Shown here in pieces: positions 16,717-25,229 of a stretch of 64,000 nucleotides of DNA. The DNA comes from Trinickia sp. Y13 (GTDB taxonomy: Bacteria; Pseudomonadota; Gammaproteobacteria; Burkholderiales; Burkholderiaceae): the NCBI RefSeq assembly GCF_029522115.1, contig NZ_JAKWFK010000018.1:1-64000 (forward strand), in the 5' to 3' direction. The translations under genes and the position numbers were made by a program. Below the pieces are notes generated by a model that was not told the origin of the DNA, did not search any database, and saw only the letters and a program-made list of their open reading frames with translations. Within the stretch, counting starts at the first letter, position 1; each line of letters opens with the position of its first letter.

Positions 16717-17826
16717 ATGGACAGAACAATGGTTGCAGCGCGGCTGCACGCTCTCGGGACGCCGATGACGCTCGACACGATTCCTATCCCGAAGCCGCGG
16801 CCGACGGATGTGCTCGTGCGCGTCAAGGCATGCGGCATCGTGCCGAACATGGCCAACGTCATCAACAATTGGCCGACGTGGTTTCCCCATCAGCCGCTGC
16901 CGAAGTTTCCCGCGATTTTCGGGCTCGACCCGGCCGGTATCGTCGAAGAAGTCGGCGAAGCCGTCATCAATGCGAAACCCGGCGACCGCGTCTATGTGAG
17001 CCCGCTGCGCTCCTGCGGTTCATGCAAGGCGTGTCGGGCAGGCCGGCGCAGCGAGTGCCGCTATTACACGCTCAACGGCTACTTCAGTACGAGCCGAGAC
17101 GGTCAACGCATTTTCGATTTGTATCCGTACGGCGGCTTCAGCGAGTACATGACCGCGCCCGAATATGCGCTCGTCAACATCCCGGACAACCTCAGTTTCG
17201 AGCAGGCGGGGCGCTTCGGCTATCTGGGCACATCGTACGGCGCGTTGAAGAATGCAGGCGCCGGCTCGGGGCAAGTCGCGCTGATCGACGGCATCACGGG
17301 CACGCTCGGCGTCGCCTCGACGATGCTCGGACTCGCGATGGGCCTCACGCGTATTCTCGGCACGGGGCGCGACGAGCATCTGCTCCAGCGCATCAAGGCG
17401 CTCGCACCCGATCGCATCGAAGTCATGAGACTCGGTGATGGATCGGTGGGCGATTGGGCCAAATCGCTGACGGGCGGCGAAGGCGTCGACTTCGTCGTCA
17501 GCGCGCTCGGTGCAAAGGCGCCGGCCTCAACGATGCTCGATTCGATGAAAGGCGTCAGACGCGGCGGCAAGGTCGTCAACGTCGGTGGCGTGGCGGAAGA
17601 CCTTCCCATCGATGTCAAATGGCTGATGGACGAGCAGGTGCATTTGATCGGCTCGAACTGGTTCACGACGGCTCAAGGCCAAGAGATGGCGGATATGGTC
17701 GGCACGGGCGCCCTCGACCTCTCGTATCTCGAGCACCGCAAATTCCCGCTCTCGCGCGTCAACGAGGCGATCTCCGGCCTCAAGGATCGCGACGGCGGCT
17801 TCAGCAACTACGTCGTCCTTCCTTAA
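16717..17826 (+). CDS. Medium-chain (zinc-type) alcohol dehydrogenase lacking a catalytic His
   Basis: A 369-residue MDR-superfamily protein. Structural zinc cysteines Cys100, Cys103, Cys106 and Cys114 are intact (CGSCKACRAGRRSEC). The catalytic Cys39 (ACG) is present, but the usual GHE motif that supplies a zinc-binding His reads GLD (69-71). The nucleotide region DGITGTLGVASTMLG departs from the usual GxGxxG. Either catalytic zinc is bound differently or the enzyme is a zinc-independent reductase. ATG at 16717 follows GAGGTAGAT; the longer frame adds only seven codons. It is the last gene before a strong terminator and probably reduces or oxidises a product of the dioxygenase branch. Confidence 0.87.
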   Translation: MDRTMVAARLHALGTPMTLDTIPIPKPRPTDVLVRVKACGIVPNMANVINNWPTWFPHQPLPKFPAIFGLDPAGIVEEVGEAVINAKPGDRVYVSPLRSCGSCKACRAGRRSECRYYTLNGYFSTSRDGQRIFDLYPYGGFSEYMTAPEYALVNIPDNLSFEQAGRFGYLGTSYGALKNAGAGSGQVALIDGITGTLGVASTMLGLAMGLTRILGTGRDEHLLQRIKALAPDRIEVMRLGDGSVGDWAKSLTGGEGVDFVVSALGAKAPASTMLDSMKGVRRGGKVVNVGGVAEDLPIDVKWLMDEQVHLIGSNWFTTAQGQEMADMVGTGALDLSYLEHRKFPLSRVNEAISGLKDRDGGFSNYVVLP

Positions 17827-17890
17827 CCTCGTATCCTGCGCGCACCGCTAAGGCGCAGCAGTTCCCGCTCCGGGTGACGATGCGCCCGTT

Positions 17891-17919
17891 GGCCAGCTCG
17901 TTCGAGCTGGCCTTTTTTT
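17891..17919 (+). terminator. Rho-independent terminator of the dioxygenase operon
   Basis: GGCCAGCTCG / CGAGCTGGCC stem around TT, followed by seven T residues, 65 bp after the MDR stop codon. Confidence 0.9.
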
Positions 17920-18008
17920 ATGGGCGCGTCATGGGCGCCCATCATGTGTCGCTCGATCTCCGGTTGCCCGCATTACGCGCATGGCCGGCAACGGTGCGTT
18001 CCCCGCCG

Positions 18009-18056
18009 TAGGTATTCACCCTAATCGATCGCCTCACTACACTGCTTACATCGGTT
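18009..18056 (+). promoter_or_regulatory. Promoter block of the first DUF4148 gene
   Basis: Three elements, TAGGTATTCACCCTA (18009), TCACTACACTGC (18034) and CATCGGTT (18049), recur with identical spacing upstream of the second DUF4148 gene at 23666. TTCACC and TACACT with a 16-bp spacer fit a sigma70 promoter. Confidence 0.65.
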
Positions 18057-18111
18057 GGAAGCAATCGATCGAGATCGACAACGGATGTCGCAGTCCAATA
18101 CAGAGGTAGCC

Positions 18112-18453
18112 ATGAAGAACACGCTGATGCAGACCATCGTCATTGCAATCGCAGCAACGGCGCCGATCGTTGCGCTCGCGCAAACGCAGGGCCCGGCCCC
18201 GGTCACGCGCGCCCAGATCAAGAGCGCACTCGTTCAGTTGGAGCGATCCGGCTACTCGCCGCTCGGCAGCAACATCGACTATCCGGGCGACCTGCAGTCG
18301 GCCGAGGCGCGCGCCGGCGCTCAGGCGAACGACGCAGAGGCGACGACCTATGGCGGCAAGCCGGGAGGATCGACCGAAGCGGGTTCGCGCGCCGCCGCAC
18401 CCGCGAAATCGCTTTATCTCGGCAACGCCGGCTCGCTGTACGTAGGCGACTAG
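18112..18453 (+). CDS. DUF4148-domain secreted protein
   Basis: A 113-residue exported protein. The signal peptide MKNTLMQTIVIAIAATAPIVALAQ is followed by the DUF4148 core VTRAQIKSALVQLERSGYSP and a Gly/Ala-rich tail ending LYLGNAGSLYVGD. ATG at 18112 has GAGGTAG eight bases upstream. This family is abundant and expanded in Burkholderia and relatives; its function is unknown. A paralogue with a near-identical promoter lies at 23770. Confidence 0.88.
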   Translation: MKNTLMQTIVIAIAATAPIVALAQTQGPAPVTRAQIKSALVQLERSGYSPLGSNIDYPGDLQSAEARAGAQANDAEATTYGGKPGGSTEAGSRAAAPAKSLYLGNAGSLYVGD

Positions 18454-18530
18454 GATCACAATAGGTCATGGCCCGGGGATCGTCAGCGCGAGATGCGTGC
18501 CATGCACGAGGGCAAAGCATGGCGCAACCG

Positions 18531-19472
18531 TCAGCGCGGGCGGTCTATCGCCGCCAACGCCCGATGATCGGCCTCGAACGCCGCGGGGAGTTCCTCGCGC
18601 AGGAAAGCGATCCACGTGCGGATCTTCGCGTCGACGAAATGCCGCGATTGGTACAGCGCGTGGACGACCACGGGCTGCACGTCATAGCCGCGCAGAACCC
18701 TGACGAGCGCGCCGGAAGTCAGGCCGGGCAGCGCGACGGCGGCGGGCAAAATGCCGATCCCGAGGGCGCTCCTGACCGCCGGTTCGAGCGCCTCGATCAC
18801 GTTGACGGCATAGCGCGGCGCGCCGATCTCCACGGCAACGGGTGCGTCCGCGCCTTCGAAGATCCACTTGTTGAACGGAAATACCGGCGTGGCGAGTTGC
18901 AGGCACGAATGACGACGCAAGTCGGCGGGCGTCTCGGGCTCGCCATGCGAGGCAAGGTAGCGCGGCGCCGCGCAGACGATGCCCGAAGTGCTTCCAAGCC
19001 GAACGCTGATCAGCCCCGAATCCGGCAAGCCGGGCGCAACCACGATCGATACGTCATACCCCTCGGTCAGAATATCGGGCACCGCGCCGGACAATGTGAG
19101 CTCGATGCGCAGCGAAGGAAACTGCTCCTGATATCGCAGCACGGCGGGGACGACGAGATGATGTCCGAAGCTCGACAGCGCATGCACGCGTAAACAGCCT
19201 GACGGATGCTGGCGAGCCGCATTCGCTTCTGCTTCGGCCTCGTCGATGTTGGCCAAGATCTGTCTGCATCGGTGCAAATATCGTTCGCCCGCTTCGGTCA
19301 GCGCCGTGTGTCTCGTGGTTCGATACAGCAATCGGGAGCCCAGATGATTTTCGAGCGCCGAGACGGCGCGCGACGTCACGGACGTGGTGAGGTTGAGCTT
19401 GCGCGCTGCCGCTGCAAAGCCGCCCTCCGAAGCGACCTTCGCAAAGACGCGCATACAGTGAAGTGTATCCAT
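18531..19472 (-). CDS. LysR-family regulator (CrgA-like subgroup)
   Basis: A 313-residue LysR protein: the HTH MRVFAKVASEGGFAAAARKL and TSVTSRAVSALENHLGSRLL is followed by RTTRHTALTEAGERYL, the pattern of the large CrgA/DmlR-like group. The effector domain has SFGHHLVVPAVLRYQEQFP. ATG at 19472; no strong ribosome site is visible. It lies 90 bp downstream of the FMN reductase gene on the same strand, which could be its target or simply a neighbour. It is not a LacI-type protein and so is not the expected binder of the GCTAACGTTAGC sites. Confidence 0.9.
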   Translation of the reverse strand: MDTLHCMRVFAKVASEGGFAAAARKLNLTTSVTSRAVSALENHLGSRLLYRTTRHTALTEAGERYLHRCRQILANIDEAEAEANAARQHPSGCLRVHALSSFGHHLVVPAVLRYQEQFPSLRIELTLSGAVPDILTEGYDVSIVVAPGLPDSGLISVRLGSTSGIVCAAPRYLASHGEPETPADLRRHSCLQLATPVFPFNKWIFEGADAPVAVEIGAPRYAVNVIEALEPAVRSALGIGILPAAVALPGLTSGALVRVLRGYDVQPVVVHALYQSRHFVDAKIRTWIAFLREELPAAFEADHRALAAIDRPR

Positions 19473-19562
19473 GGCAATTTTGCGGTCCGCGTTCGGCGAG
19501 CGTTCTTCGGGCCCCGTGTCACCGTCGTGTCACCCTCCCCTCCAACCGAATCACGACATTGT

Positions 19563-20123
19563 TTAGCTCTTTGAAAGTCGCGCGATCCACGCGTGGAATG
19601 CGCCCACGAATCGCTTCAGGAATTCGGTCGTAGCGGCATGGTTCAGCGCACCGTTATCGTCGAAGAGTGCGGTCACGTTGCCAACGTATGCCTCCGGGCT
19701 TGCCATCACGTTCACTCCGAGACAAACCAAAGACTGCCTCAAGTGATGACTGGCGCCGAACCCGCCCATGGCGCCCGGAGACGCGCTCACGACCGCAGCC
19801 GGCTTACCGCGAAGAACGCTCGATCCGAACGGTCGCGAAAGAACGTCCACCGCGTTCTTCAACACCGCAGGCACCGAACGGTTGTATTCAGGCGTCACGA
19901 ACAGCACCGCATCCGCGGCTGCCAATCGCTCGCGCACCGCGAGCCAAGGAGCGGGCGCGTCCGCCTCCAAATCGTCGTTGTAGAACGGTAGCGCGCCGAT
20001 TTCGACGATGTCCAACGAAAGCTCGGGGCGCGCGAGTTCCGATAGCGCATTGGCCAACATCCGGTTGAAGGATTTCTTGCGCAAACTTCCGACCAACACG
20101 GCAACTTTATAGGGTGCGGGCAT
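19563..20123 (-). CDS. NADPH-dependent FMN reductase (ChrR/SsuE type)
   Basis: A 186-residue flavodoxin-fold reductase. Flavin phosphate loop VGSLRKKSFNRMLA lies at residues 9-22; FVTPEYNRSVPAVLKNAVD is the hallmark of ChrR-like quinone and FMN reductases; SPGAMGGFGASHHLRQSL completes the site. ATG at 20123 has AGAGGTAAT upstream; the much longer open frame to 20297 runs into an epimerase remnant and is rejected. Operator G lies 29 bp upstream, so it belongs to the regulon. It may supply reduced flavin to an oxygenase or protect against quinones formed from catechols (inference). Confidence 0.9.
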   Translation of the reverse strand: MPAPYKVAVLVGSLRKKSFNRMLANALSELARPELSLDIVEIGALPFYNDDLEADAPAPWLAVRERLAAADAVLFVTPEYNRSVPAVLKNAVDVLSRPFGSSVLRGKPAAVVSASPGAMGGFGASHHLRQSLVCLGVNVMASPEAYVGNVTALFDDNGALNHAATTEFLKRFVGAFHAWIARLSKS

Positions 20124-20151
20124 GAAATTACCTCTTGCCATTGAATGAAAT

Positions 20152-20163
20152 GCTATCGTTAGC
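20152..20163. promoter_or_regulatory. Operator G of the regulon
   Basis: GCTATCGTTAGC, identical to operator C, 29 bp upstream of the FMN reductase ATG. Reading toward that gene, TATGCT just upstream is a plausible -10. Confidence 0.65.
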
Positions 20164-20229
20164 ATAGCATATCTGCGGAATCGCATGCTCACGACATGTG
20201 GCGCATGTTGGTGGAACGGTACCAGCGCC

Positions 20230-20331
20230 TTCACCCTCCGCGTCGTTTCAATCTGCGTGACGCGAACGCCACCGCGTTCGACGAGATCGCCGGCCAAGGA
20301 AGCCAGCGCCGCCGGTGATGAGCACCTTCAT
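20230..20331 (-). pseudogene. Remnant of an NAD-dependent epimerase/dehydratase
   Basis: ATG at 20331, 28 bp after the hydroxypyruvate isomerase stop and behind a GAGG site, encodes MKVLITGGAGFLG, the Rossmann start of extended short-chain dehydrogenases. A one-base shift is then needed to continue as LAGDLVERGGVRVT, a normal next helix and strand for that family; similarity fades by about 20230. In related bacteria this isomerase is often followed by a DenD-type erythronate dehydrogenase, so this is probably the stump of such a gene. Which member it was is inferred. Confidence 0.6.
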
Positions 20332-20359
20332 GGGATATCGCCTCGCGAAAGTACGGAAA

Positions 20360-21136
20360 TCACAAATAGGATCTGAGCCAGCCGAGACCCTCCGACGTGC
20401 CGGCTTGGGGACGATATTCGCATCCGATCCAGCCGTCATATCCAAGTGCGTCGATTCGCTCGAACAGGTACGGGTAGTTCACTTCGCCGGTATCGGGCTC
20501 GTGGCGCTCGGGCACGCCCGCGATTTGTATGTGGCCAATACCGGCGATGTCGCGCTCGAGTTTCTTGGCAAGGTCGCCTTCGACGATTTGACAGTGGTAG
20601 CAATCGAACTGCACCTTCAGATTCGGCGCACCGACCTCGCGGCAGATCGCCTGGGCATCGTCCTGCCGGTTGAGAAAAAAGCCAGGCATGTCGCGCGGAT
20701 TGATCGGCTCGATCAGAATCGTGACGCCGTCCGCGCGCGCTGCTTGCGCCGCATGCGCGAGATTGCGCAGATACACGTCACGATGTTGAGCATGATCGGC
20801 TTGCGCGGGCAACAGCCCCGCCATCACGTGCAGTTTGTCGTTGCCAAGCGTTCGTGCGTAGGCGAGCGCCGTATCGATGCCGCGGCGGAACTCGTCTTCG
20901 CGTCCCGGAAGCGACGCGATACCGCGCTCGCCCGCGGCCCAATCGCCGGGTGGCGCGTTGAAGAGCGCCTGAGTGAGCCCCTGCTCGTCCAAGCGCGTCT
21001 TCAACTGCACAGCGGGAAAATCGTACGGAAACAGGTACTCGACCGCTTTGAAGCCGTCGCGAGCGGCGGCAGCGAAGCGATCGACAAACGCATGCTCGTT
21101 GTACATCATCGTGAGATTCGCGGCGAAGCGTGGCAT
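20360..21136 (-). CDS. hyi: Hydroxypyruvate isomerase family (TIM barrel)
   Basis: A 258-residue AP-endonuclease-2-type TIM barrel. It starts [21 protein letters not shown] and carries the catalytic glutamates in ILIEPIN and near the end in CEYRP, plus [14 protein letters not shown], as in Hyi and OtnI. Such enzymes interconvert hydroxypyruvate and tartronate semialdehyde or isomerise 2-oxo-tetronates. ATG at 21136; the ribosome site is poor. It is followed by an epimerase remnant, suggesting a decayed tetronate or glyoxylate module. No regulon palindrome lies upstream of it, so membership in that regulon is unproven. Confidence 0.85.
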   Translation of the reverse strand: MPRFAANLTMMYNEHAFVDRFAAAARDGFKAVEYLFPYDFPAVQLKTRLDEQGLTQALFNAPPGDWAAGERGIASLPGREDEFRRGIDTALAYARTLGNDKLHVMAGLLPAQADHAQHRDVYLRNLAHAAQAARADGVTILIEPINPRDMPGFFLNRQDDAQAICREVGAPNLKVQFDCYHCQIVEGDLAKKLERDIAGIGHIQIAGVPERHEPDTGEVNYPYLFERIDALGYDGWIGCEYRPQAGTSEGLGWLRSYL

Positions 21137-21408
21137 GACAATAGATCCAAATAAAGCGTTAAAGTAGCGCCGAACATGTTGGCTGTGCAACGACGCAACT
21201 TGCACACGATTGCCGCGAGCCGATGATCGCAATACCGGGCACTGCTGCCCTGCCCGCAAGGAACGACGTGCGCAACGGGCAGCACGACGGTGTGCCACTG
21301 CGCACGCTCCCCCATACGATCGATAGCCTTCGATCGGCAAAATGGCGTTGCGCGGAAACACAGCGACAATCGCGAACTTTTTCCGCCACGCATTGGAGCC
21401 TCGCCCGT

Positions 21409-22047
21409 ATGACACGCACACATCGCGAGCTTGAACCAATCAGTACCGTCACGCTGCAGCATTACAACGCACATGCGGAAGATTTCCGAGAAGGCACGCG
21501 CGACCACGACGTCTCGCAGAATATCGATGCGCTGCTGCGTCATATCGTCGGCGAGCCGCCATTTACGATCCTCGATTTCGGCTGCGGGCCAGGGCGGGAT
21601 CTCAAAGCACTAACTTCGCTGGGCCATCGCGCGGTGGGCCTGGACGGCGCCGAACGCTTCGTCGCGATGGCACGCGAGGCGACCGGCTGCGAGGTATGGC
21701 AGCAGGATTTCCTCCACCTCGATTTGCCTGCTGCCCACTTTGACGGCGTCTTCGCCAACGCCTCGCTGTTCCATGTCCCGAGTCGGGATTTGGCGCGCGT
21801 GCTGCGGCAGTTGCACGCGACGCTCAAGCCCGGTGGCGTGCTATTCAGTTCCAATCCACGCGGCGCGAACCAGGAAGGTTGGACCAATGGGCGTTATGGC
21901 GCATTTCACGATCTCGAAGCATGGCGCCGATACATGACCGAGGCGGGATTCGTCGAACTCGAGCATTATTATCGGCCCGCGGGCTTGCCGCGCGAGCGAC
22001 AGCCGTGGCTTGCCAGTGTGTGGCGCAAGCAGGACCGAGGGGGCTGA
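21409..22047 (+). CDS. Class I SAM-dependent methyltransferase
   Basis: A 212-residue methyltransferase with motif [16 protein letters not shown], an acidic post-I strand [11 protein letters not shown] and a [12 protein letters not shown] motif IV region. The start [20 protein letters not shown] at 21409 has GGAG about ten bases upstream; the open frame upstream to 21223 lacks family similarity. The substrate cannot be told from sequence; the architecture resembles small-molecule or isoprenoid quinone type methyltransferases. It stands alone between divergent hyi and the acyltransferase. Confidence 0.87.
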   Translation: MTRTHRELEPISTVTLQHYNAHAEDFREGTRDHDVSQNIDALLRHIVGEPPFTILDFGCGPGRDLKALTSLGHRAVGLDGAERFVAMAREATGCEVWQQDFLHLDLPAAHFDGVFANASLFHVPSRDLARVLRQLHATLKPGGVLFSSNPRGANQEGWTNGRYGAFHDLEAWRRYMTEAGFVELEHYYRPAGLPRERQPWLASVWRKQDRGG

Positions 22048-22463
22048 GCCGCGGGTTGTTTGGGCGGGCGGTGACCGCCCTCGCGGCTTACATTGCGCCG
22101 GCCGCAGCGAGAAAGGGAACGGCCCCGGTAAATGGTGCGTGGGTATCGCGTCAATCGAGGAAATAGTGCGTCTCGCATGTGGCCGCATCGATTGACGAAG
22201 CAAACGCCCCGAACCGAACGCTACACGCCGCCGATTTCCTTTCGCTTTTCTTTCATTCGACGGCGTACGCCCCTTGGCGACCGATATTGACGAACGATTG
22301 GCGAGATCGCGCCGCCATTCTCCTGAGCACGCACGGAACTCATCGGCCATCATTGACCGATATCGAAACGATCGAGGGTAGGCGCGCAAGGCGCGACGCG
22401 ACGCTGACTTGCGTCGTCGGAAGCGGCGCTCGAATCGACAACACATCGAACAGGGATCCGCGA
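22048..22463. other. Intergenic stretch without a recognised gene
   Basis: This 416-bp gap holds a GC-rich nested hairpin at 22048-22087 (GCCGCG with CGCGGC outside, GGGCGG with CCGCCC inside) that could end the methyltransferase transcript although no T tract follows. The acyltransferase frame stays open upstream to 22179, but that part looks non-coding. Nothing else was recognised. Confidence 0.5.
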
Positions 22464-23606
22464 ATGAATCAAGGCAACACCGTTGGGCAAATCGATCAAC
22501 TGACGGGGCTGCGTGCTTTCCTTGCTTTATGGGTGGTCACTCGCCACCTGTTCTACCCGTTCGAGAGCGGCGCTTTCATCGATTTCGGTACCCGCTTCGC
22601 GGCGTTCGACCACGGCTATCTCGGCGTCGACGGCTTCTTCATCCTGAGCGGCTTCATCCTCGCGTATAACTATGCCAACGGCAAGCCGCTCGACTATCGG
22701 GCTTTCATCGGCGCCCGGTTCGCGCGCATCTATCCGATCCATTTCGTGACGTTGCTAGGCGCTATCGGCCTCGTGTTCGTCAAGCAGTTCATATTGCACA
22801 AACACCTGATCGGTACCGAGCAAAACACTTATCCGGCACTGGCGGCCAATTTCGTTTTGCTCAACGCCTGGTCATTCAAATTCGTGACCGGTTGGAACGA
22901 CGTCGCCTGGTCGGTTAGCGCGGAATGGTTCGCCTACGTCTTCTTCCCGCTCTTCGTAGCACTGGCGCCCGCACGTAACCGGCTCTTTGGCGCAGTGCTG
23001 CTGCTCGTCCCGGCCGGCGCGCTAGCCATACTCGAGTGGCGCTCCTCCACCGCATTGTCATTGCCCGGCGGACTCGCGCGATTGATCCCGGAGTTCTATG
23101 CCGGCGTCTTGCTGTTTCGGCTGCGCCGCAGTTCGGGATTCGCCTCGCTGCCGCGCGGTCTGGGTCTCGCGGCACTCGGCGTTATCGCGCTCGGCATCGT
23201 CGTGCAGCGCGATACGCTGACCGTCGTCGGCTTGGGCCTCCTGATCTTCGCGTTGTCGTCGGATGCCGATCTCGTCGCACCCCTGCTCGCGTTTCGCCCA
23301 ATCGTTTACTTGGGCGAGATTTCGTACTGCCTGTACATGGTGCAACGCTTTCCGATGGAGGGCCTATCGCTCGCGCGCAAGGCCAGCGCCGCGCTCGCAG
23401 GCTCACCGCTCGTGCAATTGCTCGTGTTGCTCGCGACGCTGCTCGTGGTGAGCCACTGGACGCATCGGCTCATCGAACTGCCCGGCAGGAAGTGGCTGCG
23501 GCGCGTGCTCTCGGCTCGGCAAGCACAACCACGAACCGTGACGACGCGGGCCCCGCAGAGCGCCGATGGCTTGGTGCGCGAGCAAGAGGAAGGCGCCGCT
23601 AGTTGA
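22464..23606 (+). CDS. Acyltransferase 3 family membrane protein (OafA-like)
   Basis: A 380-residue integral membrane acyltransferase with about ten hydrophobic segments. The N-terminal LTGLRAFLALWVVTRHLFYPF contains the conserved Arg-x10-His pair (R..H) of the Acyl_transf_3 family; the VDGFFILSGFILAY and RFARIYPIHF segments also match. Such proteins acetylate or acylate surface polysaccharides, lipids or secreted glycans. ATG at 22464 has AGGGAT upstream. No glycosyltransferase cluster is nearby, so its acceptor is unknown. Confidence 0.9.
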   Translation: MNQGNTVGQIDQLTGLRAFLALWVVTRHLFYPFESGAFIDFGTRFAAFDHGYLGVDGFFILSGFILAYNYANGKPLDYRAFIGARFARIYPIHFVTLLGAIGLVFVKQFILHKHLIGTEQNTYPALAANFVLLNAWSFKFVTGWNDVAWSVSAEWFAYVFFPLFVALAPARNRLFGAVLLLVPAGALAILEWRSSTALSLPGGLARLIPEFYAGVLLFRLRRSSGFASLPRGLGLAALGVIALGIVVQRDTLTVVGLGLLIFALSSDADLVAPLLAFRPIVYLGEISYCLYMVQRFPMEGLSLARKASAALAGSPLVQLLVLLATLLVVSHWTHRLIELPGRKWLRRVLSARQAQPRTVTTRAPQSADGLVREQEEGAAS

Positions 23607-23665
23607 TGTCGGCGCCATTCGCCGTTCGCGATTATGAACAAATCTGCAACGATAAGTTATCAAGA

Positions 23666-23713
23666 TAGGTATTAACCCTAGGCCTTCAAGTCACTACACT
23701 GCAGTCATCGGTT
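23666..23713 (+). promoter_or_regulatory. Promoter block of the second DUF4148 gene
   Basis: TAGGTATTAACCCTA (23666), TCACTACACTGC (23691) and CATCGGTT (23706) repeat the block at 18009 with the same 25- and 15-base offsets. TTAACC-16-TACACT is the likely -35/-10 pair. Confidence 0.65.
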
Positions 23714-23769
23714 CAACGCAACGAACACGATGCAACAGCAAACATAAACAACTCTTGGAGGTAGTAATC

Positions 23770-24078
23770 ATGAAATCGCTCATTCAAGCCGTCGCCATCG
23801 CCGCCGCCTTCGCCGCTCCTGTCGCCGCTTTCGCGCAATCGGGCGCGCCTGTGACCCGCGCCCAAGTGAAGGCTGAGCTTGTGCAGTTCGAGCAAGCGGG
23901 TGGCCTGCGCAGTTTCAGCAACGATCCGCGCTACCCGGAAGACGCGCAAATCGCGCAAGCAAGGGTCAATGCCCAAAACGGCAACAATCAAGGTTTCGGC
24001 GGCGTGCAAGCCGGCTCGTCTGCGTCGGGTGCTCCCGCCCGAGCCGATGGCGTCAAGCCGATCTTCTTCGGCAATTAA
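23770..24078 (+). CDS. DUF4148-domain secreted protein (second copy)
   Basis: A 102-residue secreted protein: signal peptide MKSLIQAVAIAAAFAAPVAAFAQ, then VTRAQVKAELVQFEQAGG and a short repeat-poor tail ending VKPIFFGN. ATG at 23770 has a GGAGG site nine bases upstream. Only the DUF4148 core and the promoter are clearly shared with the gene at 18112; the C termini differ. Function is unknown; the family is typical of Burkholderiaceae. Confidence 0.88.
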   Translation: MKSLIQAVAIAAAFAAPVAAFAQSGAPVTRAQVKAELVQFEQAGGLRSFSNDPRYPEDAQIAQARVNAQNGNNQGFGGVQAGSSASGAPARADGVKPIFFGN

Positions 24079-24230
24079 TCTCGCCACATGAAAGCCAGTG
24101 GGCGCCCCGAACGGGCAGCCCCGCGACATAACAGTCATCTCGCTGATTCGCAGGGAATACGGCTTGCTTCATCGTCAAAGAGGCAAGCCGCTTTCACATC
24201 GATACCTCCGCCGCCGATCATCGGCGGTTT

Positions 24231-24262
24231 CGCCTAGCCCTGCACTCGGCTAGGCGCTTTTT
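24231..24262 (+). terminator. Rho-independent terminator
   Basis: CGCCTAGCC / GGCTAGGCG stem with an 8-base loop, followed by CTTTTT. It lies between the DUF4148 gene and the convergent CBS gene. Confidence 0.8.
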
Positions 24263-24340
24263 GCTCAGCGTGACGGCTAAATACCGCGACGCAGAAACCA
24301 TCGCGACAGTCCTGTACACCGAGCGGCGAAGGCAGTCCAG

Positions 24341-24937
24341 TCATAGTTCGCCGAAAGCACAGACCACTTCATAGCCATCCGCGAGCGCATCCCATCGACC
24401 AACCTGCCGCACTTGCTCGAATTCGCGCATCGCTGTGCGGATCGCCTCATCGCGCGTGCCTCGGGCTACCTGCACACGCATGACCTCGCTGCGGTGCGTT
24501 CGCCCGAAATGATCGAGCACGTCTTTGTAAAAAACGACTTCGAACGGCACAGCGTGCGACTCGCCTGCGCCGATATCCTCGGCACCGATATCGTTCGCCG
24601 AGACAATGCCTACGACGCACGCGTGATGATCGAGCACGACGAGTCGCCTGACGTGGCCCTCGCGCATCAAGCAAGCGGCCTGCTCCAGCGTGTCGTCCAG
24701 TCCACAACTGAGGGCGTCGGCGCTCATTGCCTCGCGCACCGTCATCTCTTCTGGAGCACGACCCTGCGCGACCGTACGCACCGCGATATCGCGGTCGGTC
24801 AGCATGCCGATCAGCCGCGTGCCCCGACAAACCGGCAGGCAGGCGACTTTCTCGTCTCTGAGCTTGCGCGCCGCAGCGGCAACACTCGCCTGCGGATCGA
24901 CGCAGACGGCTCGGTGCATGACATCCTTGACCCGCAT
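24341..24937 (-). CDS. Tandem CBS-domain protein with C-terminal extension
   Basis: A 198-residue protein. The first CBS domain (MRVKDVMHRAVCVDPQASV ... LIGMLTDRDIAVRTV) and second (TVREAMSADALSC ... VVGIVSANDI) occupy residues 1-120 and would bind adenine nucleotides. The last 75 residues (MRVQVARGTRDEAIRTAM...) resemble a small BON- or DUF-like alpha-beta unit that I cannot name. ATG at 24937 follows a near-perfect AAGGAGGT site, predicting high translation. No partner protein is adjacent. It is probably an energy- or stress-responsive regulator. Confidence 0.88.
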   Translation of the reverse strand: MRVKDVMHRAVCVDPQASVAAAARKLRDEKVACLPVCRGTRLIGMLTDRDIAVRTVAQGRAPEEMTVREAMSADALSCGLDDTLEQAACLMREGHVRRLVVLDHHACVVGIVSANDIGAEDIGAGESHAVPFEVVFYKDVLDHFGRTHRSEVMRVQVARGTRDEAIRTAMREFEQVRQVGRWDALADGYEVVCAFGEL

Positions 24938-25229
24938 GGTTTACCTCCTTGATGCCGTCTTCGTCCGGCGCTGGCGCCAAGCGTCAGCACCTCATAGAGC
25001 GCCGTGAAGGGGACATCTCGAGAACTCCGCGAAGCGCGCACCGGGAACAACCGGTCGACGCCCCCGCAGACATAAGCAGGCATCTCGCTTCGTTGCCCCG
25101 GCTCTGGCTGCAACCGAACAGGGCGCAGAACCCCAACGTCTTACCGGAGGGCCGAGCCGCCGGCGTTAGCGAACGGATCGCGTTCGGGCGACGCGCGCAG
25201 CACGCAAGGCCCAAACGTAGGCATACAAA

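Noticed and set aside
22048-22087. Nested GC-rich hairpin as a terminator
   Set aside because: No T tract follows on either strand, so it is mentioned only as a possibility.
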